Assembly (NCBI GenBank): GCA_963632245.1
Contig: CAVGTF010000072.1
Coordinates: 1 to 11,752, forward strand
Source of the DNA: UBA1724 sp963632245
GTDB taxonomy: Bacteria > Verrucomicrobiota > Lentisphaeria > Oligosphaerales > Oligosphaeraceae
DNA: 11,752 nucleotides
Reading direction: 5' to 3'
Positions 7,059 to 11,752 of this stretch are shown here, piece by piece; position 1 is the first letter of the stretch; every line of letters starts with the position of its first letter. The notes under the pieces are model-generated. The model worked only from the letters and a program-made list of their open reading frames with translations. It ran no database searches and had not been told where the DNA came from. Both the position numbers and the translations under genes were made by a program.

Positions 7059-7094
7059 CCAAAGGACTGGGGCTGCCGCCCCCGCACCCCCGCC
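7059..7094 (-). repeat. GC-rich intergenic module R4 (inverted)
   Basis: On the minus strand it reads GGCGGGGGTGCGGGGGCGGC followed by AGCCCCAGTCCTTTGGA. Its AGTCC variant is shared with R5 and differs from the GACCTCC of R2 and R3, so the family has at least two subtypes. Confidence 0.8.
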
Positions 7095-7102
7095 TAATTT
7101 CA

Positions 7103-7129
7103 TTCCGCCGCAAGGAAACTGCGGCGGAA
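7103..7129 (-). terminator. Hairpin downstream of the btuD-like gene
   Basis: Perfect 10-bp stem TTCCGCCGCA / TGCGGCGGAA with a 7-base loop, 66 bp after the btuD-like stop. No U-tract follows on the minus strand (TGAAATTAGG), so this may be a 3' stabiliser or part of the repeat family rather than an intrinsic terminator. GGTACCGCC next to it echoes the hairpin-flanking words of the other repeats. Confidence 0.4.
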
Positions 7130-7194
7130 CCGGTACCGCCCCCTACCTAGCGCCTGCTACCTGCCGGCGGCACCTGCGCGTTGTCATCCGCTTT

Positions 7195-7932
7195 TTAGCC
7201 GTATAGCTCATCCATAGTCTTTGCATCCAGCGTTTCTTTTGGCATTCCCGCCTTCCAGATTCTCCCCTCTTTCAGCAGCAAGCAGTGGCTGGCGAATTCC
7301 CGTGCGCGTTCCAGGTCGTGAGTCACCACCAGCACCGCCCTGCCCTCGTCTTCTGCCTTGTGTTTCAGGAGCTGGAAGATCCGTCGGGTCCAGGCGGGAT
7401 CCTGTGCGGAAGTCGGCTCGTCCAGAAGAAGGATCCGCGGATTCAGTGCCAGGAGTGCGGCGGTCTGGAGTCGCTGATATTCTCCGCCGGAGAGCGTATT
7501 CGCGCGGCGTTCGGCGAATTCGGACAGTCCCAAGAGTGCCAACGACTGATCCGCGGCCGACCAGTCTTCCGGACGGGGTCCCAGGAGCCGTGGAAGCAAT
7601 GGTGTGCGTCCATAGAGCGCCATCTCCCGGACCGTATTCTCCAGGGGCGTAGGCGCACTCTGGAGGGCGATTCCCAGGAGAGCTGCCCGCTTCCGGGGAG
7701 AATAGCCATTCATTGGCGCTTCCAGGAGACGGATCTCGCCTTTTTGAGGAGAAAGGATTCCCGAAAGGAGCCTCAAGAGCGTGCTTTTTCCAGAGCCATT
7801 GGCTCCCAAGAGCACCGTCAATTCCCCGGGGTGCAGCGACAGCGATACCCCGTGGAGAATGGGCACCTGCCGTTTTGGGAAGGCGTATTCCAGGGCGCGT
7901 GCCTCCAGCAGTGGCGTGATCTTCTCGCTCAT
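7195..7932 (-). CDS. btuD: ABC transporter ATP-binding protein, BtuD/FecE family
   Basis: A 245-residue ATPase that powers import through the permease encoded just upstream. Walker A GANGSGKST is at 43-51, the Q-loop at Q91, the signature LSGGE at 147-151, Walker B ILLLDEPT at 167-174 and the H-loop histidine at H205 (VVTHD). Length is typical of corrinoid and siderophore importers. The frame is open much further upstream, to 8433, but that extension is the permease gene read in another frame. The ATG at 7932 overlaps the permease stop as ATGA and leads straight into a family-like N-terminus. The cobalamin assignment comes from the riboswitch ahead of the operon and the BtuF-like partner. By sequence alone, iron-siderophore or haem would also be possible. 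Confidence 0.92.
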   Translation of the reverse strand: MSEKITPLLEARALEYAFPKRQVPILHGVSLSLHPGELTVLLGANGSGKSTLLRLLSGILSPQKGEIRLLEAPMNGYSPRKRAALLGIALQSAPTPLENTVREMALYGRTPLLPRLLGPRPEDWSAADQSLALLGLSEFAERRANTLSGGEYQRLQTAALLALNPRILLLDEPTSAQDPAWTRRIFQLLKHKAEDEGRAVLVVTHDLERAREFASHCLLLKEGRIWKAGMPKETLDAKTMDELYG

Positions 7933-8891
7933 GGCTGAGTCCTCCGGTGCAATGCGGCCAGCAGGAAGACCCCGCCTGCCAGGGCGGTGAGGACTCCCAC
8001 GGGGATGGGTCGTACGGGATGCGAGAGTGTGGAGAGCAGATCGCAGAGCGTCAGGAATGCAGCGCCGCCCAGGAGCACCGGCAACAGGAGCCGTCGAGTG
8101 GAGGCCCCCAGGAGTTGCCGGAGCGCGTGGGGCACAATGAGTCCCACAAAGGAGAGGATCCCCGCCGTGGAGACGCAGAGCGCCGACAGCAAGGCGCCGC
8201 CCGCCAGAAGACCCCACCGCATCAGGAATACCGGCACACCCAAGGCCACCGCATTCTCCTCCCCCAGCGAAAGCGCATCCAGTCCATTGCTCCAGAAGAG
8301 CGTGAGAATCGCCAGGAGCGCCGTGCCACCTCCCAGGAGCGGAAGCATCTCCGGTGGCACCGACTGCAGATCCCCCAGCATCCACCACGTGATCCCCGCC
8401 AATTCCACCACATCCGATTGCGACAGCAGGCACACCAGGATTCCCGAGAGAATCGCGCTTACCACCACGCCATGCAGAATCAGCCGCTGGGGACTACCGT
8501 CCCGTCCGGAGAGCCCCAGCACCAGCGAGAGCGCCGCCACGCCCCCCAGGAATGCAAAGAGTGGCATCCATTGTGGAGGAAGGAATGCGGTCCCCCAGAG
8601 TAGGAATCCCGCCGCCCCCAGCGCGGAGCCATGGGAGACCCCCAGGAGATAGGAATCCGCCAGAGGATTCCGGAAAAGCGTCTGGAAGAGCATCCCCGCC
8701 AAGGCAAGCGCAGCGCCCACCAGCACTCCGCCCCCCAGCCGCACCAGCCGGAAAGAACGCAGCGGCTCCCCAGGAAGACACCATCGCCCCCCACCCGACA
8801 CGGGATGCAATAACTGCACCGCCGCCACCAAGAGCAACACCGCCCCCAGCACCAGCGTACACAGCCACCATGATGATCTAGAGCATTTCAT
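7929..8891 (-). CDS. btuC: ABC transporter permease, BtuC/FecCD family
   Basis: A 320-residue inner-membrane permease of the BtuC/FecCD type, which forms a homodimer with about ten spans per chain. Diagnostic segments are VGAALALAGMLFQTLFRNP (58-76), PLADSYLLGVSHGSALGA (76-93), the ATPase-coupling region AGILSFVGLIVPHALRQLLG (243-262) and PIPVGVLTALAGGVFLLAAL near the end. The start is the first in-frame ATG after a purine-poor leader, with no clear Shine-Dalgarno. Its stop overlaps the ATPase start by 4 bp (ATGA), so the two are translationally coupled. It is separated from the btuF-like gene by 195 bp of repeats, unusual for such a tight functional set. Confidence 0.93.
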   Translation of the reverse strand: MKCSRSSWWLCTLVLGAVLLLVAAVQLLHPVSGGGRWCLPGEPLRSFRLVRLGGGVLVGAALALAGMLFQTLFRNPLADSYLLGVSHGSALGAAGFLLWGTAFLPPQWMPLFAFLGGVAALSLVLGLSGRDGSPQRLILHGVVVSAILSGILVCLLSQSDVVELAGITWWMLGDLQSVPPEMLPLLGGGTALLAILTLFWSNGLDALSLGEENAVALGVPVFLMRWGLLAGGALLSALCVSTAGILSFVGLIVPHALRQLLGASTRRLLLPVLLGGAAFLTLCDLLSTLSHPVRPIPVGVLTALAGGVFLLAALHRRTQP

Positions 8892-8922
8892 TGAAAAGAA
8901 AGGCGCCTCTGCGCCGTTAGCG

Positions 8923-8957
8923 GAGGCACGGGGGCGGCAGCCCCAGTCCTTTGGGTC
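8923..8957 (+). repeat. GC-rich intergenic module R5
   Basis: Reads GGAGGCACGGGGGCGGCAGC followed by CCCAGTCCTTTGGGT. It has the same AGTCC subtype as R4, in the opposite orientation. It lies just upstream of the btuC-like start, within the leader of btuC on the minus strand. Confidence 0.8.
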
Positions 8958-8995
8958 CCCGTCTAGGGAATGGGCGTTCTTAGGCTAGCCACATC

Positions 8996-9088
8996 TCCCG
9001 AAGGCCGTACACCCGTACCGCCCCAAAGGGCGGAAGAGCCGCGCAGCGACCTTGCAACTAATCACTAGCCGCTAATTGCTAAGCACTT
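8996..9088 (+). repeat. Structured intergenic repeat, copy 3, ending at the btuF stop codon
   Basis: Matches the outer part of copy 2: GTACCGCCC-CAAA-GGGCGG hairpin, GGAAGAG, CCGCGCAGCG, then ACCTTGCAACTA. The heptad array has CTA at exactly 9058, 9065, 9072 and 9079; the next position (9086) reads CTT and runs into the btuF TAA. The inner hairpin is changed to CCGAAGGCCGTAC. This and R5 fill the 195-bp gap between the btuF-like and btuC-like genes. Confidence 0.75.
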
Positions 9089-9905
9089 ACGGCGCATTTG
9101 CGCCGCCCAGCATTTCCCGCAGCATTCGTACGCCCTCAGTCCAGCGTGGCGAGGGCCGTAAAAGCAGATCCTCCTGGGGGAAGCGCCTCATACGCCCCCG
9201 GAGGCCCTCCAGCGCCTTCTGCAAGGGCAGGCTCCCGGGCTCCCGAAAGACCAGCACCATCCGCGGATTCTCTCCCAGCAGCCACTCGTTCCCGGGAGTG
9301 AAGAAGCCGTTGCGCCCATGAAAATCCAGCGACGTCCCGCCGGAGACCCGAAGCAGCTCCTGGCAGAAGGTGCCCTCACCCGCCAAAATCACGGGACTCG
9401 TCCACACGAAAATCCCCACCTTTCCGGGAATCGCCGTCCATGCTTTCGCCTCCTTCAGGAACTCCTGGACTCTCGCGCATTCCGACTGTGCGGCATCACT
9501 GCGCCCCAGGAGCTCCCCCATGCGCTCCACCATCCGGCAGTATTCCTCCACACTCCGGCAAGGAAGCACCTCCAGCGAAATCCCCCGGGACTCCAATGCC
9601 CGCGCCACCGAGGGATTCACCAGGTCGTTGGACACCACCACGCGGGGCGATGCCGCCAGAATCCTCTCCAGATCCGGCAACGCGAAATCCCCCATGACCG
9701 GCAACGCCTTCGCTTCCTCCGGATAGTCGCAGGCGCTGGAACGCCCCACCAGCTCTTCGCCGCCACCAAGATAGAAGGCAAGCTCCGTCAACGCCGGCGA
9801 TAACGACACCACGCCGCCTCCAGAGGGCGACAGTGCCTCCTCCCCGCGCAAGGCGGCCAGGCACAGGAGAATCATCAATGCAAAAAGGCGCCGGCGTCCA
9901 ATCAT
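9087..9905 (-). CDS. btuF: Periplasmic corrinoid-binding protein, BtuF/FepB family
   Basis: A 272-residue solute-binding protein that would deliver vitamin B12 or another corrinoid to the BtuCD-like complex. Residues 1-20 form a signal peptide (RRR, then a hydrophobic core MILLCLAAL), with likely export to the periplasm. The BtuF-type N-terminal lobe reads VVSLSPALTELAFYLG (32-47), ACDYPEEAK (58-66), then PDLERILAASPRVVVS (77-92). The C-terminal lobe ends in RPSPRWTEGVRML, the usual RPGPR-like closing segment. An ATG nine codons upstream exists, but the ATG at 9905 has AAGGAGAGG about ten bases before it and starts five bases after the pseudopilin stop. No lipobox is seen. The family also binds haem and siderophores; the riboswitch favours B12. 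Confidence 0.88.
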   Translation of the reverse strand: MIGRRRLFALMILLCLAALRGEEALSPSGGGVVSLSPALTELAFYLGGGEELVGRSSACDYPEEAKALPVMGDFALPDLERILAASPRVVVSNDLVNPSVARALESRGISLEVLPCRSVEEYCRMVERMGELLGRSDAAQSECARVQEFLKEAKAWTAIPGKVGIFVWTSPVILAGEGTFCQELLRVSGGTSLDFHGRNGFFTPGNEWLLGENPRMVLVFREPGSLPLQKALEGLRGRMRRFPQEDLLLRPSPRWTEGVRMLREMLGGANAP

Positions 9906-9910
9906 GGCGG

Positions 9911-10705
9911 TTAGTCCTCTCCTTCTTGCCATTTGGGATCATAACACCGGTTGTCCTCGGAGAGGAAACCGGTGCGTTTGCCGTCGCCGGAGCCGTTGAC
10001 ACTCAGCGGCGGCTGCAGCGCCTCCGTATGCTGGTCCACAAAGACGAACGCCGCCTTTCCGTCATGGCGGAAATCGCTGGTGCCGTAGGCATTCAGGGAA
10101 CCGTATCCCTTGGTGGCGCTGACCACCGGTGCCCGAAGATAGCTGGTGATCTCGTATACGCCAGTATAGGGATCCTTATAGCCGCCATCCCCCACCAAAA
10201 TCACCTGCGCGGGACGCAGGACTTCCACCGTCCGGTGTCCGCCCACTCGCTTGGCGTTGTACACATCCTCGCCCAGACACTCGTTGTAGCCGTAGCCCGC
10301 ATACCGGGTGGTGTAGCTCTTGGTATACCCCGAGGCCTCCGGACACTGATAGAGCTTCGAGGACTCGCCATCCTCACCACCCGAACCAGAAGACAACCCC
10401 CTCGCTAAATACCCGGGCTTCGTCATCTGCCAAGAGTCGTCATAACAGGCATCCCAACCACCATCGTACTTCACCACGGGACAAAAATAGTCGTCCGCAT
10501 CCATGGCGTACAACAAATGATACAACCCAAGCTGCCGCACATTGTTCACACAGGCAATGCACCGCGCGCGCTCCCGCGTTTTCGACAACGCCGGCAATAG
10601 CATCGCCGCCAATATCGCAATGATCGCAATGACGACCAGCAATTCAATCAAGGTAAAGGGCACGCCCCTGCAACGCCCCCACCGAAAAACAGAAACACAA
10701 TCCAT
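9911..10705 (-). CDS. Pseudopilin-like protein, first gene of the B12 operon
   Basis: A 264-residue protein with a type IV pilin/type II secretion N-terminus: basic leader, then FTLIELLVV (17-25) with the conserved glutamate E21 and a hydrophobic helix to about residue 40, then SKTRERAR. The residue before the cleavage site is proline (GVP-FTLIE) rather than the usual glycine. C-terminally RHDGKAAFVFVDQH (213-226) is the H-X9-DG motif of PVC-group pseudopilins with DG changed to DQ. LYQCPEA (118-124) is also typical. The ORF is open 53 codons further upstream, but that part covers the riboswitch; ATG 10705 has GGGAGGG ten bases before it (10715-10721). Such proteins are inserted in the inner membrane, processed by a prepilin peptidase and face the periplasm or surface. 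Its substrate or partner is unknown. Gene order suggests a link to corrinoid uptake. Confidence 0.9.
   Translation of the reverse strand: MDCVSVFRWGRCRGVPFTLIELLVVIAIIAILAAMLLPALSKTRERARCIACVNNVRQLGLYHLLYAMDADDYFCPVVKYDGGWDACYDDSWQMTKPGYLARGLSSGSGGEDGESSKLYQCPEASGYTKSYTTRYAGYGYNECLGEDVYNAKRVGGHRTVEVLRPAQVILVGDGGYKDPYTGVYEITSYLRAPVVSATKGYGSLNAYGTSDFRHDGKAAFVFVDQHTEALQPPLSVNGSGDGKRTGFLSEDNRCYDPKWQEGED
9916..9924 (-). promoter_or_regulatory. Shine-Dalgarno that sets the btuF start
   Basis: AAGGAGAGG on the minus strand lies inside the last codons of the pseudopilin gene, ten bases before the ATG at 9905. The alternative ATG at 9932 has no such site. Its place within the upstream gene suggests translational coupling of the two proteins. 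Confidence 0.7.
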
Positions 10706-10734
10706 CTCAAACAACCCTCCCTGCGTTACGTGCA

Positions 10735-10781
10735 CAGAAAAGACCGCCTGATAAAGACCATTAACAGCCCCTACTAGGCGG
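10735..10781 (-). terminator. Possible riboswitch expression-platform terminator
   Basis: On the minus strand CCGCCT (10781-10776) and AGGCGG (10749-10744) form a 6-bp GC stem around a 26-base loop, followed by TCTTTTCTG. The U-tract is imperfect and the loop long. Part of the 5' arm (CGCCTA, 10780-10775) can instead pair with TGGGCG (10819-10814) in the aptamer's 3' part, which would give an antiterminator. This switching scheme is inferred from the sequence only. Confidence 0.4.
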
Positions 10782-10810
10782 AGAACACAAATCGGACGCT
10801 GCAAAATGAC

Positions 10811-10905
10811 AGGCGCCCACCGGGATCCGACTATGACGGTTGCACGACAGCCACGGATTTCCACCGCGATTCACCGGCAATGACACTTCCTCATCTCTAA
10901 GGAAG
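10811..10905 (-). ncRNA. Cobalamin (B12) riboswitch, aptamer core
   Basis: The core at 10874-10836 (minus strand) reads GUGAA, then a stem-loop CGCGG-UGGAAAU-CCGUG, then GGCUGUCGUGCAACCGU. Known cobalamin aptamers, as I remember the E. coli btuB and Thermoanaerobacter leaders, have GGGAA, a GC stem closing a UGNNAAU loop, and GCUGNCNCGCAACUGU in the same order and spacing. A short hairpin CTTCCT/AGGAAG (10886-10905) lies 5' of it. AGTCGGATCCCGG 3' of it is a plausible but imperfect B12 box, and a clear GCCACTG segment is not seen, so it may be a shortened or variant class. The BtuFCD-like genes downstream support the assignment independently. Confidence 0.75.
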
Positions 10906-10917
10906 AGCACACTACGT

Positions 10918-10923
10918 ACTATA
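10918..10923 (-). promoter_or_regulatory. Candidate -10 box of the riboswitch transcript
   Basis: TATAGT on the minus strand matches TATAAT at 5 of 6 positions and lies just after the U-tract of the upstream terminator. No recognisable -35 is found at normal spacing, where the terminator stem lies. It would start the RNA a few bases before the riboswitch. Confidence 0.3.
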
Positions 10924-10927
10924 AAAC

Positions 10928-10963
10928 AAAAAAAGGGCGCCCCGGATTTCCTCCGGGACGCCC
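10928..10963 (-). terminator. Intrinsic terminator of the upstream pseudopilin gene
   Basis: On the minus strand GGGCGTCCCGGA, loop GGAAA, TCCGGGGCGCCC, then seven T and GTTTT. The stem is 12 bp with one G-U pair. It lies 27 bp after the stop of the partial pseudopilin gene and separates it from the B12 operon. Confidence 0.93.
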
Positions 10964-10990
10964 CGTGATTCAAGCGCTCAAGCAATCAGC

Positions 10991-11752
10991 TTAGAGACCG
11001 CTGTCGTCGGTGGCATTGCCATCGGGATGCATGGACAGGATGCCGGTGTCGCCATCCAGGTCGTTGGCCAGGTGGTTCAGGTTGTACTTGTTGACGGTGG
11101 CGGCGTGACCATCGGCGAAGACCACATTGCACATGTCACTGTGACGGCAACGATCCGCGATAGCATCCTCTCCAGTGCCCAGTTTTTCGGTCTGATTGTG
11201 CGCCATATACCAGTGGTACACCCAGCTACCACCATTGCCGGCCCAGCCGCAACGATCCAGATAGAGGATGAAGGTGGCGGGAGCCTTGGGCTGAATCACA
11301 CGGGTCCACTTGGCAACGGGGCAATCACCATTATTGACGGATGCGCTATACTGGTTGTTATACATATCGCCATTGTACTGGTAACCGGTCTTGGGACGGG
11401 TGGTCTTGGCCGTACCGTTAGACTGATACTCTTCCCAGGCGTCATTACCATTCAGGCTGGGGCACTGCCACAGCTTCCAGGAAGCCTCGGGCTTCTGGGA
11501 GAGCAACAGGGTACCAGACACATTTGATGCCTTGCCCTGGATGATGTCATTGCACATCGGATTGACGCAGTAGAAATACGCGTTGTCATCCGTGTACATA
11601 GGGCCCTCGCCCTTGCCGTACTTGGCGGCGTGGAGGTAGTCGTCGTAGTCGTTGGAGTAGAGGATGGTACCCAGACCCAACTGCTTCAGGTTGTTGGTGC
11701 AGCTGATGGCACGGGCCTTCTCACGGGCCTTGGAGAGGGCAGGCAGCAACAT
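10991..11752 (-). CDS. Pseudopilin-like protein, 5' end outside the window
   Basis: At least 254 residues are visible. The first residues in view, MLLPALSKAREKARAISC, are the end of the pilin-type hydrophobic helix, so the real start and the FTLIE cleavage site lie beyond base 11752; the ATG at the edge is internal. NNLKQLGLGTILYSNDYDDYL follows in the way typical of PVC-group pseudopilins, WQCPS is the usual central cysteine motif, and RHSDMCNVVFADGH is a complete H-X9-DG motif near the C-terminus. It has its own strong terminator, so it is probably not cotranscribed with the B12 operon. Beyond the shared N-terminal and H-X9-D motifs it is not close to the pseudopilin at 9911-10705. It probably forms an exported or surface structural component; the exact role is unknown. 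Confidence 0.9.
   Translation of the reverse strand: MLLPALSKAREKARAISCTNNLKQLGLGTILYSNDYDDYLHAAKYGKGEGPMYTDDNAYFYCVNPMCNDIIQGKASNVSGTLLLSQKPEASWKLWQCPSLNGNDAWEEYQSNGTAKTTRPKTGYQYNGDMYNNQYSASVNNGDCPVAKWTRVIQPKAPATFILYLDRCGWAGNGGSWVYHWYMAHNQTEKLGTGEDAIADRCRHSDMCNVVFADGHAATVNKYNLNHLANDLDGDTGILSMHPDGNATDDSGL

Larger units (their letters stand above)
6653..7194. other. Repeat-rich intergenic region between btuD-like gene and mrp
   Basis: 542 bp without a supportable gene. It holds the mrp promoter region, three copies of the GC-rich module (6858-6900, 6969-7005 and, inverted, 7059-7094), a 9-bp inverted repeat AAAGGCACT / AGTGCCTTT (6931-6939 and 6959-6967), a run of nine G (6969-6977) and a 10-bp hairpin near the btuD end. 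Short open frames here are translations of the repeats, with Gly/Pro-rich low-complexity products. Confidence 0.8.

Noticed and set aside
7933..8433. N-terminal extension of the ATPase frame, as a permease-ATPase fusion
   Set aside because: The extension is btuC read out of frame. The ATGA overlap and a family-like N-terminus place the start at 7932.
10706..10864. 53-codon N-terminal extension of the pseudopilin
   Set aside because: It covers the riboswitch, and the pilin leader with a good Shine-Dalgarno begins at 10705.
1..11752. tRNA, rRNA or transposase genes
   Set aside because: I found no cloverleaf, rRNA-like stretch or transposase motif on either strand; by eye a diverged tRNA could be missed.

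Overview
The window looks like a chromosomal segment of a Gram-negative bacterium of the Planctomycetes-Verrucomicrobia-Chlamydiae group, most likely a Lentisphaerota/Victivallales relative. This rests mainly on two pseudopilin-like proteins with the FTLIELLVV...MLLPALSK(A/T)RE(K/R)AR N-terminus and a C-terminal H-X9-D(G/Q) motif, a protein type greatly expanded in that group. It is an inference, since there is no rRNA marker here. DNA is GC-rich and every gene I can support is on the minus strand, so the layout below follows transcription from right to left.

Right end (11752 to 10705): a partial pseudopilin gene runs off the window edge and ends at a textbook intrinsic terminator (10928-10963). 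Just behind the terminator lies a leader whose core (10836-10874) matches the conserved P4-P6 region of cobalamin riboswitches, followed by a terminator-like hairpin and a good Shine-Dalgarno.

B12 transport unit (10705 to 7195): the first gene behind the riboswitch is a second pseudopilin. Five bases after its stop begins a BtuF-like periplasmic binding protein. After a 197-bp repeat-rich gap come a BtuC-like permease and a BtuD-like ATPase, which overlap by ATGA. Riboswitch and transporter families agree on vitamin B12 (corrinoid) import. A pseudopilin heading such an operon is the most unusual thing in the window.

Middle (7194 to 5201): a 542-bp intergenic region full of GC-rich repeats, then an Mrp/NBP35-type iron-sulfur carrier ATPase and a divergent GcvH-like protein whose lipoyl-lysine region is not canonical.

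Left (5200 to 1): a second repeat-rich intergenic region, then a three-gene unit of an unrecognised multi-pass membrane protein, orotidine-5'-phosphate decarboxylase (pyrF) and a large GH2 beta-galactosidase (lacZ type). The unit is bracketed by two inverted 107-bp copies of a structured repeat, identical at about 95 of 107 positions by hand alignment.

The intergenic spaces share a modular repeat family: paired GC-rich hairpins, arrays in which the triplet CTA recurs every 7 bp, a (AGGAAGG)n tract, and a GGGGCGGCAGCCCC module seen five times. I see no tRNA, rRNA, CRISPR array or transposase gene.
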